Source of the DNA: Pseudoalteromonas sp. T1lg23B
GTDB lineage: Bacteria; Pseudomonadota; Gammaproteobacteria; Enterobacterales; Alteromonadaceae
Assembly: GCF_002964665.1 (NCBI RefSeq)
Contig: NZ_PQBZ01000030.1
Span: 57,689 to 121,688 of the forward strand
Reading direction: 5' to 3'
DNA: 64,000 nucleotides
Within the stretch, counting starts at the first letter, position 1, and every line of letters starts with the position of its first letter. The notes beneath the pieces were generated by a model. The model saw nothing but the letters and a program-made list of their open reading frames with translations, had not been told where the DNA came from and searched no databases. Below, in pieces: positions 36,592 to 45,354 of the stretch. Position numbers and translations under genes: made by a program.

Positions 36592-38967
36592 TTAAATCGA
36601 CAAAGTCATTTGGGTATTATCAATTAAAAACTGCATCGCCTCTTTGGCAGGCAGAGGTTTTGAGACCATAAAACCTTGACCAAATTGACAGCCTTTACGT
36701 TTTAACAATGCCCATTGTTTCGGGTTTTCTATGCCTTCAGCAACGACCTTTAAGTCCAACGAACGGGCGAGTGATAAAATAGCGTCCACTAAGGGGTTCT
36801 CCTTATGGGTCAATTGATCTACAAAGCTCTTGTCCAGTTTTAGAACGTGAATGGGTAGCTGGTGTAGGTATCCTAAGGCTGAATAACCAGTACCAAAATC
36901 GTCCAAATAAAGCTTTACGCCCAGTGGCTCTAAGCCTTGGATTATTTTGGTGGCAAGTTTTAGGTTTTCAATTAAACCAGACTCGGTGATTTCCAAACAT
37001 AAGGCTCCATTTGGGAGCTGGTAGTCAATATAGAGTTGCTGCATATAAGTAACAAAATCGAGGCTAGCAAAATGACGAGATGACACATTAACCGTGATCC
37101 TAATCATTGGGCTGCCTTCTTGGCGCCAGAGTTTTAGTTGTTGGGCTGCCAGTTTTAGTAAGTGCAAATCGAGTTCAATGATTTGTCCGGTTTGCTCAGC
37201 AATAACGATAAAGTCATTTGGTGGAACTAGACCATTCTTGGGGTGATGCCAGCGTACTAGCGCTTCGAAGCTTACTACATGAGGGTCATTTAACGCGAAA
37301 ATGGGCTGGAAGTAGAGTTCAAATTCGTTGTTTTTAATCCCATGTTGCAAGTCGTTCTCTATGTCTGCCTGACGCTTGAGTTTTTTGCGCATGGCATTAT
37401 TGAAATAACACACTTGGCCGCGTCCTCGTGACTTAGCCTCATACATTGCAGCATCAGCCTGTTGTAGTAAGGTAATGGCATTATCTGTGGCGCTGTCTGT
37501 AAATGCGACACCAATACTGGTGGATGCTTGGAGTATGTGGCCATCAATATATAATGGTTTTGCGATGGCTTCATTTATACGTTCAAGCGCTAAGGAAACT
37601 TGCTCCTTGTCTTTGACATTTTCAATGAAAATCGCGAACTCGTCACCGCCAAGTCTCGCAAAGGTGTCGGTGCGACGGATACAGTCCTTAATCATATTAA
37701 CAATGGCGACTAAAAAGCGATCACCCACATCGTGTCCTAACGCATCATTAATACTCTTAAAGCGATCAAAATCTAAATAAAGTAGGCAGTGCAAGTTATC
37801 ATCATCATCTCGCTCTAAACTCAAAATGGCATGTTTAACACGTTCAAGTAGCAAGTAGCGGTTGGCAAGCCCAGTTAACTCGTCATGCAGTGCTCTGTGT
37901 TCAAGGGCTTGACGTGATAGTTGCCGGTCAATCGCCATACTTACTTGGCGACTAATGTAGGTCAAAATAGACAAATGGTGATGATTGAACGCTTTATCCT
38001 GTGTATAGCTTTGGATCACGATGACACCTTGATATTGGTCATTCACAGCAAATGGTACCCCGAGCCAAGACTTGGGTGACTGGCCTACCATTTGGAAGTT
38101 ACCTAACTCAATATGGCGCTCAAATTCTCGGGTATTACATAGCAGAGGTTTGCCAGATGTCAGGGTAAAATAAGAGGCTGTATGCTTTATTTGTGCCTTG
38201 GTTACCCGTTGGTGTGCGTTACACTTTACTTTGCCCTCAATCAAATAGTCAATTTCGAGAATATCACTGTACCTGTCATACAAACCTATAAAGAAATTCT
38301 CAGCAGGTAACTGACTGTTAATAATTCGATATAGCTCGTCATAAAATGCTTCCAAATCCAATGAGCGGTAGGTGATATTCGCAATTTTTAACAGACACTG
38401 TTCAAGTTGCTGTGCCTGATTGAGCTGTTCAATTGTTTTAGTCAGATTGTTAAGGGTTTTTACCTGATTAATTTTAGCACTTAATAAATGCGCAACCGTT
38501 GAGAGAATTTGTAGATGTCCTTCAGTAAAGTAATCTCGCTGTGGGTGTTCACAATCTATGACGCCAAGCAAGGTTTCTTCGTATACGAGAGGTACACAGA
38601 TCTCAGACAGAGCGGGTCGTGAGTCTGCGATATACATAGGCTCAACTGACACATCTCCAGATACAAAGGCTTGTCTGGTTCTGGCAACGTGCCCCGTGAT
38701 CCCCTGTTCGATGGGTATTTTGGTTTGTGCAACTTTGTAGTCATTACTTTGGTGTGCAACGCCCATGCTGGCGACTTCTTCTAAGAACTCATCCTGCTCG
38801 TCAGCGAGGTAGATCACACAATCAACAAAACCCAGACGGCTTACCACCTGAGATGTAACATAATCAAATAATTCATCAAGTTGAGTGATCTGCAACAAGG
38901 ATGAAGAAAATTGATTTATGATGCTAAGCTGCTCAGTTTTTGATTCTAGTTTGTTGTTTGGAAGCAT
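36592..38967 (-). CDS. GAF-GAF-GGDEF-EAL cyclic-di-GMP signalling protein
   Basis: A 791-residue soluble protein. Two GAF-like sensor domains (about 15-170 and 190-345) precede GGDEF (about 355-515) and EAL (about 530-785). The cyclase motif R-L-G-G-D-E-F is intact, with a product-inhibition RxxD site (R-R-T-D) five residues ahead. The phosphodiesterase motifs E-A-L-V-R-W, D-D-F-G-T-G-Y-S and V-A-E-G-I-E are also intact, so both activities are possible. No membrane segment is seen, so the GAF ligand is probably cytoplasmic. Which activity dominates cannot be read from sequence. Confidence 0.94.
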   Translation of the reverse strand: MLPNNKLESKTEQLSIINQFSSSLLQITQLDELFDYVTSQVVSRLGFVDCVIYLADEQDEFLEEVASMGVAHQSNDYKVAQTKIPIEQGITGHVARTRQAFVSGDVSVEPMYIADSRPALSEICVPLVYEETLLGVIDCEHPQRDYFTEGHLQILSTVAHLLSAKINQVKTLNNLTKTIEQLNQAQQLEQCLLKIANITYRSLDLEAFYDELYRIINSQLPAENFFIGLYDRYSDILEIDYLIEGKVKCNAHQRVTKAQIKHTASYFTLTSGKPLLCNTREFERHIELGNFQMVGQSPKSWLGVPFAVNDQYQGVIVIQSYTQDKAFNHHHLSILTYISRQVSMAIDRQLSRQALEHRALHDELTGLANRYLLLERVKHAILSLERDDDDNLHCLLYLDFDRFKSINDALGHDVGDRFLVAIVNMIKDCIRRTDTFARLGGDEFAIFIENVKDKEQVSLALERINEAIAKPLYIDGHILQASTSIGVAFTDSATDNAITLLQQADAAMYEAKSRGRGQVCYFNNAMRKKLKRQADIENDLQHGIKNNEFELYFQPIFALNDPHVVSFEALVRWHHPKNGLVPPNDFIVIAEQTGQIIELDLHLLKLAAQQLKLWRQEGSPMIRITVNVSSRHFASLDFVTYMQQLYIDYQLPNGALCLEITESGLIENLKLATKIIQGLEPLGVKLYLDDFGTGYSALGYLHQLPIHVLKLDKSFVDQLTHKENPLVDAILSLARSLDLKVVAEGIENPKQWALLKRKGCQFGQGFMVSKPLPAKEAMQFLIDNTQMTLSI

Positions 38968-39154
38968 TCACATCACTCATATATGCAATTAGGAACAATT
39001 TAACTTACTTGTAAGACAAACGACACATTATTGCGCAAAAAAAAGCATTTTAGAAACAAATAAGCTATTTATACGGCGAGAGTGAACGCAAAAACTTTAC
39101 TCTGGGTTGTTAACTGCCTATGATCGGGCAAATTCAGCCATGGAAAAAAGAGCA

Positions 39155-40195
39155 ATGACAAGTACAGTAGACACCCTTACGATTACTCGACCTGATGACT
39201 GGCACGTTCACTTACGTGACGGTGTACAACTCAAAGATACGGTTAAAGACATTAGCCGTTACATGGGTCGCGCTATTATCATGCCTAATTTAGTGCCTCC
39301 GGCTACTTGTACACAAACTGCGTTATCGTACAGAGAACGTATTATGGCTGCTCAGCCACAGGGGAATTTTTCACCTCTGATGGTACTTTATCTGACAGAT
39401 AACACCACACCAGAAGAAATTAAAAAAGCCAAAGCGAGTGGCCATATTGTTGCTGCAAAGTTATACCCCGCTGGTGCCACGACAAACTCTGATTCTGGTG
39501 TAACAGATATTGAGAATATTTATCCTGTTCTTGAAGCAATGCAAGAGGTTGGGATGTTGCTACTGGTTCATGGTGAGGTAACAGATTCAGCGATTGATAT
39601 TTTCGATAGAGAGAAGGTATTCATTGAGACTAAGCTTGCTAAAGTGGTTGCTGCTTTTCCAAAGCTCAAAATCGTACTCGAACACATCACGACTAAGGAT
39701 GCTGTAGAATTTGTTGAGAGTGCTTCAGATAATGTAGCGGCAACAATTACGGCGCACCACTTGTTGTATAATCGCAATCATATGTTAGCCGGTGGCATTC
39801 GACCACATTATTATTGTTTACCAATATTAAAACGTAATATTCACCAGCAGGCATTGATAGCGGCAGCAACCAGTGGTAACAAAAAGTTCTTCTTAGGTAC
39901 TGACTCAGCCCCTCATGCGAAAGACAAAAAAGAAGCCGCATGTGGCTGCGCAGGTGCGTACACTGCACATGCGGCATTAGAATTATATGCCGAAGCGTTT
40001 GAAGACGCAGGAGCGTTGGATAAGTTAGAAGGGTTTGCTAGTCATTTTGGTCCAGACTTTTATGGCTTACCTCGTAATTCAGATACTGTGACGTTAAAAC
40101 GAGATAGCTGGACTGTTCCACAGAGCTACCCGTTGGGAGATAGTCACGTTGTGCCAATTAAAGCAGGTGCAACAATTGCTTGGAAAGTCGTCTAG
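39155..40195 (+). CDS. pyrC: Dihydroorotase
   Basis: Class II dihydroorotase of pyrimidine synthesis, closing carbamoyl-aspartate to dihydroorotate. The ATG at 39155 ([10 protein letters not shown]) gives 346 residues (E. coli 348); upstream in-frame codons extend to 39107 but do not match the family. Binuclear zinc site motifs: [32 protein letters not shown] and L-G-T-D-S-A-P-H. Ends at a strong terminator. Confidence 0.97.
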   Translation: MTSTVDTLTITRPDDWHVHLRDGVQLKDTVKDISRYMGRAIIMPNLVPPATCTQTALSYRERIMAAQPQGNFSPLMVLYLTDNTTPEEIKKAKASGHIVAAKLYPAGATTNSDSGVTDIENIYPVLEAMQEVGMLLLVHGEVTDSAIDIFDREKVFIETKLAKVVAAFPKLKIVLEHITTKDAVEFVESASDNVAATITAHHLLYNRNHMLAGGIRPHYYCLPILKRNIHQQALIAAATSGNKKFFLGTDSAPHAKDKKEAACGCAGAYTAHAALELYAEAFEDAGALDKLEGFASHFGPDFYGLPRNSDTVTLKRDSWTVPQSYPLGDSHVVPIKAGATIAWKVV

Positions 40196-40226
40196 CAGCA
40201 TTCAGTAACAGTTTGAATTAAATATG

Positions 40227-40256
40227 AAAAGCGCACATTTAGGTGCGCTTTTTTTA
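40227..40256 (+). terminator. Terminator after pyrC
   Basis: AAAAGCGCAC and GTGCGCTTTTTTT around an ATTTAG loop. Beyond it, 40257-40513 is the promoter and leader region of the cold-shock gene, where I see no other gene. Confidence 0.92.
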
Positions 40257-40513
40257 TTTAAGCATATTATTTAAATATTAATTTTGATTGGAATTTGTAC
40301 TGTTGGTCATTTTATATGTTAGGCTTAGAATGCTTTGAGTTTTTGCTGTTCTATGGATGTAAGAGTTGCGGTAAGGAAGCTTCATTAGCTTTGGGTTAGT
40401 GAGCGTAAGGTGTTTTTTGCTGTATTTATTATTCCGACGGGTTGCGGCGTGAACTCAGGGAGGAAGCCTCTAAGGCGAGTGTTAAATTGATCTGACTTAC
40501 AGGAATAATAGGT

Positions 40514-40722
40514 ATGTCTAATTCTAAAACAGGTAAAGTAAAGTTTTTTAACGAATCAAAAGGCTTCGGCTTTATTGAGCAAGAGAATGTCCTGACGTGT
40601 TTGTACACTTTAGTGCCATTTCTGGTGAAGGTTTTCGCACTTTGACTGACGGTCAAGCCGTGTCGTTTGATATTAAGCAAGGTAAAAAAGGTCCTGAAGC
40701 GGAAAATGTAGTTGCGTTATAA
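40514..40722 (+). pseudogene. CspA-type cold-shock protein, frameshifted
   Basis: The ATG at 40514 behind an AGGAATAATAGG stretch opens [25 protein letters not shown], the RNP1-containing half of a cold-shock domain, but then runs off frame and stops early. The second half (D-V-F-V-H-F-S-A-I and a closing E-N-V-V-A-L) continues in the +1 frame to TAA at 40720. One missing G after 40588 (AATGTCC for AATGGTCC) restores a normal 69-residue protein. Such proteins are RNA chaperones. Given a similar single-base loss in lspA, a sequence error is as likely as true inactivation. Confidence 0.85.
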
Positions 40723-40924
40723 CTTCACTATACCTGAGGAGTAACGTTCTGTTGCTCCTATTTTTATAAAATTCCTCATTATTTTATCAGAACCATCTTA
40801 TATTATTTGCTTTATTATATTTATATGTAAAAATATAGTAATTGTATAAGAGTACACACTTTTTAAAGTTTGATTATAATATACCTTTTTTAGGTATTAA
40901 CCTGATAATTTAAGAGAACAGTCA

Positions 40925-41230
40925 ATGCGAGAAATTAAATCTTTTATCAAATCTGCAAGTTTTAATGACTTAGAGAAAGCAGCTGAATTAATAAATGACG
41001 CAATTGAATCTCAGCGTGAGCAGCAGCAAGTAAAAGAGGAAGTATTAGCACTGATCAAGGAAAAAGGTTTAACCCTTGATGATCTTGTAGCTGGCGTACC
41101 AGTTGATAAACGCGCAAAAGTTAAACCTAAATATAGAATTGAAAAAGATGGTGAAGTATTTGAATGGACTGGCCGTGGTAAAACACCAAAAGCATTCGTA
41201 GGTGTTAATTTAGACGACTACACCATCTAG
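40925..41230 (+). CDS. H-NS-family nucleoid protein (short form)
   Basis: A 101-residue protein. A coiled-coil oligomerisation segment (about 8-50, rich in Glu/Lys/Gln) precedes the C-terminal AT-hook-like DNA-binding motif, read here as F-E-W-T-G-R-G-K-T-P-K-A-F. It is shorter than E. coli H-NS (137), like several H-NS homologues in other proteobacteria. The 200-base upstream region is extremely AT-rich with a TATAAT at 40875, a natural target for H-NS autoregulation (inference). Ends at a terminator. Confidence 0.87.
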   Translation: MREIKSFIKSASFNDLEKAAELINDAIESQREQQQVKEEVLALIKEKGLTLDDLVAGVPVDKRAKVKPKYRIEKDGEVFEWTGRGKTPKAFVGVNLDDYTI

Positions 41231-41257
41231 TCGAAAAATTAAACAATCATATTTTTC

Positions 41258-41280
41258 TAAAGGCCCTTATGGGCCTTTTG
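41258..41280 (+). terminator. Terminator after the H-NS-like gene
   Basis: AAAGGCCC-TTAT-GGGCCTTTT, a compact stem with a four-base loop followed by a short T run. Confidence 0.85.
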
Positions 41281-41345
41281 TCTCGAAGCCTAATTTTATT
41301 ATGTGTATAATCGTGTAATCGTTTCTCAGTCCCCAATATTGAGAG

Positions 41346-43091
41346 GTGCGTATTTACACGCTAAGACCTTATCAAAAAGAAGCCGTACAAAATACCATTG
41401 CCCATTTTCGACTGAATGATGATCCAGCGGTGATCGTATTACCAACGGGGGCGGGGAAGAGTTTAGTCATCGCCGAGTTGGCTCGGCTCGCACGTCACAA
41501 AATTCTTGTTTTAGCTCACGTGAAAGAGTTGGTAGAGCAGAACGCGCAAAAGTATACCAGTTTTGGCTTATCAGCTAGCGTATTCTCAGCGGGATTAGGG
41601 CAAAAGAGTTTATCTGAGCAAGTCACATTTGCGAGTGTTCAGTCAATAGCGCGAAACTTAGATCAACTTACTCACTATTATTCATTGCTCATAATTGATG
41701 AGTGTCACCGTGTAAGTGGTGAGGATGAAAGCCAATACGGTAAAGTAATTAACGCGTTAAAAGTCCATAATCCAAACTTAAAGGTACTGGGCCTTAGCGC
41801 CACGCCTTATCGACTTACAACAGGGTGGATATACCAATATCATTATCACGGCTTTGCTAGAGGAACGTCCGAGAGTCCTTTTAAACGCTGTATTTATGAA
41901 CTGCCTTTACGTTATATGATCAAAAATGGCTATTTAACTCCCCCAAAAGAAGTTAACCCAGCCGTTAGTCATTATGATTTTTCTTCTCTAAACAGTGACC
42001 AATATGGAAGGTATTCTCAGGAAGATATGAATACTTTGCTATCCGCTCAGACTCGTGCAACTTTTAGTATTGTTTCTCATATTATTGAACAGAGTAAACA
42101 GCGTAGTGGGGTGATGATATTTGCAGCAACAGTAATGCATGCAAAAGAAATATTTAGTTATTTACCCCAAGGTAGTGCGGCATTAATTATTGGCGAAACA
42201 GAAACTGTTAACAGAGATAATATAATTAAAGATTTTAAAAATAAGACGTTAAAATATTTAGTAAATGTGTCGGTGTTAACTACGGGGTTTGATGCACCTC
42301 ATGTTGATCTTATTGCGATTTTACGTCCAACGGAGTCGGTGAGTTTATATCAGCAAATAGTTGGGAGAGGGTTGCGTTTATCACCGGGGAAAAAAGATTG
42401 TTTGGTACTTGATTACGCGGGTAACGATTTTAATTTATTTCATCCCGAAGTTGGCAGTAAAAAGCCAAACTCACAGAGCGAGCCTGTACAAGTTATTTGT
42501 CCTGGCTGCGGCTTTGCAAACATTTTTTGGGGGCAACTTAACGAACAAGGGGAGTTGCTTGAGCACTATGGTCGTCGATGTCAGGGCCTACTAGGAGAGC
42601 CTCCTGAGCAACAACAGTGTGACTATCGTTTCCGTTTTAAAGAATGCCAAGCATGTGGCTGTGAAAACGATATTGCAGCAAGGCAGTGTTTGCAATGTGG
42701 CGAAATCATGGCAGATCCTGATGATAAGTTACGTGCCGCATTAAATTTAAAAAATGCCATGGTGCTGAGATGTAGTGGGTTAAGTGTCACCTTACTCAAA
42801 GCCCAACAACTCAAAGTGACCTACTTTGATGAGGATGGTGCAAGTTGTGATGAAGTTTTTGATTTTGCAAACCCGAAAAGCCGCTTTGTTTTTAATCGTG
42901 AATTTAGCCGACGAGTGAAGGGCAGAAATGTACAAGTTAGTTGGCAAAATGCGCAGCAGGTGGAAGAAATGTCTCACCTACTAGAGGCACCTGATTTCGT
43001 CGTGGCTAAGCAGCATAAGAAATACGGCTGGCAGGTCAGCGAAAAAATCTTTGATTATCAAGGTCAGTATCGAGTCGCAGATAAATCCTAG
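41346..43091 (+). CDS. radD: Superfamily 2 helicase-like ATPase RadD (YejH)
   Basis: A 581-residue DNA repair ATPase. It starts at a GTG at 41346; the next residues (R-I-Y-T-L-R-P-Y-Q) match the RadD N-terminus. Walker A P-T-G-A-G-K-S, motif II D-E-C-H, motif III L-S-A-T-P and motif VI Q-I-V-G-R-G-L-R are intact. A C-terminal Cys-rich region (C-P-G-C-G-F, C-Q-A-C-G and C-L-Q-C-G) forms zinc-finger-like sites as in E. coli YejH. RadD contributes to double-strand break repair and interacts with SSB and RecA in E. coli. Confidence 0.95.
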   Translation: MRIYTLRPYQKEAVQNTIAHFRLNDDPAVIVLPTGAGKSLVIAELARLARHKILVLAHVKELVEQNAQKYTSFGLSASVFSAGLGQKSLSEQVTFASVQSIARNLDQLTHYYSLLIIDECHRVSGEDESQYGKVINALKVHNPNLKVLGLSATPYRLTTGWIYQYHYHGFARGTSESPFKRCIYELPLRYMIKNGYLTPPKEVNPAVSHYDFSSLNSDQYGRYSQEDMNTLLSAQTRATFSIVSHIIEQSKQRSGVMIFAATVMHAKEIFSYLPQGSAALIIGETETVNRDNIIKDFKNKTLKYLVNVSVLTTGFDAPHVDLIAILRPTESVSLYQQIVGRGLRLSPGKKDCLVLDYAGNDFNLFHPEVGSKKPNSQSEPVQVICPGCGFANIFWGQLNEQGELLEHYGRRCQGLLGEPPEQQQCDYRFRFKECQACGCENDIAARQCLQCGEIMADPDDKLRAALNLKNAMVLRCSGLSVTLLKAQQLKVTYFDEDGASCDEVFDFANPKSRFVFNREFSRRVKGRNVQVSWQNAQQVEEMSHLLEAPDFVVAKQHKKYGWQVSEKIFDYQGQYRVADKS

Positions 43092-43116
43092 AGGCCACTC
43101 ATTGGGCTCTAGGATT
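43084..43116. terminator. Inverted repeat between convergent radD and rraB
   Basis: AATCCTAGAG and CTCTAGGATT form a perfect 10-base stem that includes the radD stop codon, with partial extension (GCC/GGG) inward. It lacks a long T tract; probably a transcription end or 3' stabilising hairpin for both genes. Confidence 0.55.
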
Positions 43117-43124
43117 CAACTCGT

Positions 43125-43454
43125 TTATTCAGAAGCCATTATTCCCCAGCCGTCGCCATAACCTTCGTGGCTATTTGCGATGCTTTCTAAGTATTGCTCC
43201 GTCTGGCTCAACAACTGATGCTCTGGCACCATTTTCACAGAGGTGATCACTTCCCAAACACCTGTGTCTTTACATTGTTGTAGTTGTGTATGTGGCGCAA
43301 GTTCATCTTCTGCAATCGCTTTTATAAACGATTCTGCCTGAGGTTTTTGCTCAAAGAGAATGAAAAAATCGACCGTGTGAAACTGTGAAAGGTCAATGCC
43401 TGCTTCTGCCATTTCAGCTAGAAGTTGGCCGTTATCATCATCTGGGAATTGCAT
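43125..43454 (-). CDS. rraB: RraB-family ribonuclease E regulator
   Basis: A 109-residue acidic protein beginning M-Q-F-P-D-D-D-N-G at the ATG at 43454; the longer frame from a TTG at 43475 is less likely. The ferredoxin-like RraB fold is suggested by the Q-L-L-A-E-M-A-E-A-G-I-D-L segment and the C-terminal Y-G-D-G-W-G-I, similar to Y-D-G-W-G-T in E. coli RraB. RraB binds and inhibits RNase E in E. coli. The protein is shorter than enteric RraB and lacks its acidic tail, so function is inferred. Confidence 0.75.
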   Translation of the reverse strand: MQFPDDDNGQLLAEMAEAGIDLSQFHTVDFFILFEQKPQAESFIKAIAEDELAPHTQLQQCKDTGVWEVITSVKMVPEHQLLSQTEQYLESIANSHEGYGDGWGIMASE

Positions 43455-43617
43455 ATTTAGGTCCAAGTAACTCAATTGCGACTATTGTCGGCTATTCGCA
43501 AGCAAATAAAAAGAGGTGGAGAGAAATTAGCGGCCAAATAGCGCATGTAATGTTCATAGGGCGTTGTGAATGAATATGATAGAATGTACTGAGTGTGTAA
43601 TAAGGAATATATGGTAA

Positions 43618-45354
43618 GTGTTTAAGGCCGTTATATTTGTGCTGTTAGCAGCATTGGTGAATATGCAGTGTAATGCTCAGGAGCAACTTCAAGTGCCTGA
43701 ACATTGGCAATTACAGCATATTAAGATAGAGGGCGTAGAGAGTAGCGTAGAAGATAATATTAGTCGCTATATCGGTCACTATTTAGATCAACCCTTTGCC
43801 CAACGGCAATTAGAGCCACTGCGCGAAGCGGTCGAGCAAGCTATGCAAGCACTGGGCTATTATCATAGTCGGATTTCTTTCATTGCCACACCAAGCAACA
43901 ATACCCTACAGATTAATATCGAAGCGGACCAACCGCTCAGTTGGAACGAAGTTTCAGTACATTTGCTTGGCTCTGCTCATTACGACAAAGCGTTAAATAG
44001 CTTGCTCGCAGATTTGCCGATAGCTGTTGGACAAACGGTACGTCATGATCAATATCAACAGGCTAAATCAAGCTTGGAGAGTCTGTTACTTGAGCGTGGC
44101 TATTTTGATTTTAAATGGCAACGTAGTGATTTACTCATTGATAAAAGCGAACGCACAGCCAGGGTTAAGTGGCAACTGGATGGTGGCGAGCGCTATCAAT
44201 TTGGCGAACTGCAGGTGAGCCAAAATACGAAAGCAACGCAGTACATACGATCTTTATCAACCTTTGAGCAAGGGACGCCATTTCAAGGAGCCTTGTTGTC
44301 GGATTACACACTAGCTTTAAATGCAACGCCTTATTTTCATTCTGCCAAAGTTTACCCGCAGCTTAAAGACCGTCACGATGGGTTATTACCAGTACGAGTA
44401 GATGTAGTTGATAAGCCTGATAGCAGCTTTGAAGTGGGTGGTGGGTATAGCACAGACTTAGGAGCAAAGGCTCGTTTAAAATGGACAAAGCCTTGGATCA
44501 CCGACGATGGTCATTTTTTAGAGAGCAATCTATCTGTCTCTGAACGTCGTCAAGATATTATCGGCAGCTATACAATTCCTGTAGCAGACCCAAATAACGA
44601 TGTTTGGCGTGTGCTGGGTGGTTATCAATTCAACGATGATATTCAACAAGGGATCAACAGCAAAATCTGGAATGTACAATTGCAGCGACAATGGTTAACC
44701 AGTGATAACTGGATCCGCACTGCTTTTATTAAGCGAGAGCATGAAACCACTGAGCAAGATGGTGAACGTTTAGAAACTGAAATGTTATTGCCTGGGATAA
44801 GTTACGCTAAAAAGCAGACGATGGGAGGAACGACGCCGTATTGGGCGAATGAGCGATTGTTTTCATTGGAAATGGCCAGTGATGCTTTGGTGTCATCGAC
44901 ATCGTTATTAAAAGTACGCTGGAACAATGCTTGGTTACGCAATTACCAGCAGCAGCACTTTGTGATTAGCCGCGTTAATCTTGGTGCTATTGTTGCGGAT
45001 GATATTCATGAAGTGCCGTTTAATATGCGCTTTTTCGCAGGTGGTGATCAGAGTATTCGTGGATTTTCTTATCGTTCTATCGGTCCAAAAGAAGGCGATA
45101 AGGAAGTGGGGGGTAAGTATCTTGTGACAGGCTCCTTGGAGTATAACTATCAGTTTTTGCCCAGTTGGCGTGCTGCTGTATTTGTTGATGCCGGTACGGC
45201 AACAAACGATTTCTCTGAGAAGTGGTCAGTGGGGGCTGGATTCGGCATTCGCTATATTACGCCCGTCGGCCCTATTCGTATTGATCACGCGTGGGGGCTG
45301 AGTAAAGAAAGCAAAAGTACACGTCTAAGTATTGTTATAGGGCCAGAAATTTAA
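43618..45354 (+). CDS. tamA: Translocation and assembly module TamA
   Basis: A 578-residue Omp85-family outer-membrane protein, about the E. coli length (577). It starts at a GTG at 43618 with an AAGGA site 11 bases upstream, then a signal peptide (about 1-20, ending C-N-A). Three POTRA domains (about 25-260) precede a 16-strand barrel with the R-G-F motif in Q-S-I-R-G-F-S-Y-R-S. TamA works with TamB in outer-membrane protein and lipid trafficking. Its stop overlaps the tamB start by one base. Confidence 0.95.
   Translation: MFKAVIFVLLAALVNMQCNAQEQLQVPEHWQLQHIKIEGVESSVEDNISRYIGHYLDQPFAQRQLEPLREAVEQAMQALGYYHSRISFIATPSNNTLQINIEADQPLSWNEVSVHLLGSAHYDKALNSLLADLPIAVGQTVRHDQYQQAKSSLESLLLERGYFDFKWQRSDLLIDKSERTARVKWQLDGGERYQFGELQVSQNTKATQYIRSLSTFEQGTPFQGALLSDYTLALNATPYFHSAKVYPQLKDRHDGLLPVRVDVVDKPDSSFEVGGGYSTDLGAKARLKWTKPWITDDGHFLESNLSVSERRQDIIGSYTIPVADPNNDVWRVLGGYQFNDDIQQGINSKIWNVQLQRQWLTSDNWIRTAFIKREHETTEQDGERLETEMLLPGISYAKKQTMGGTTPYWANERLFSLEMASDALVSSTSLLKVRWNNAWLRNYQQQHFVISRVNLGAIVADDIHEVPFNMRFFAGGDQSIRGFSYRSIGPKEGDKEVGGKYLVTGSLEYNYQFLPSWRAAVFVDAGTATNDFSEKWSVGAGFGIRYITPVGPIRIDHAWGLSKESKSTRLSIVIGPEI

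Noticed and set aside
40493..40503. TGACTTACAGG resembling the E. coli cspA cold box
   Set aside because: It sits at the ribosome-binding site rather than at the 5' end of the transcript, so the match is probably chance.
40429..40680. An 83-codon minus-strand frame opposite the cold-shock gene
   Set aside because: Antisense shadow of the frameshifted csp gene and its leader.
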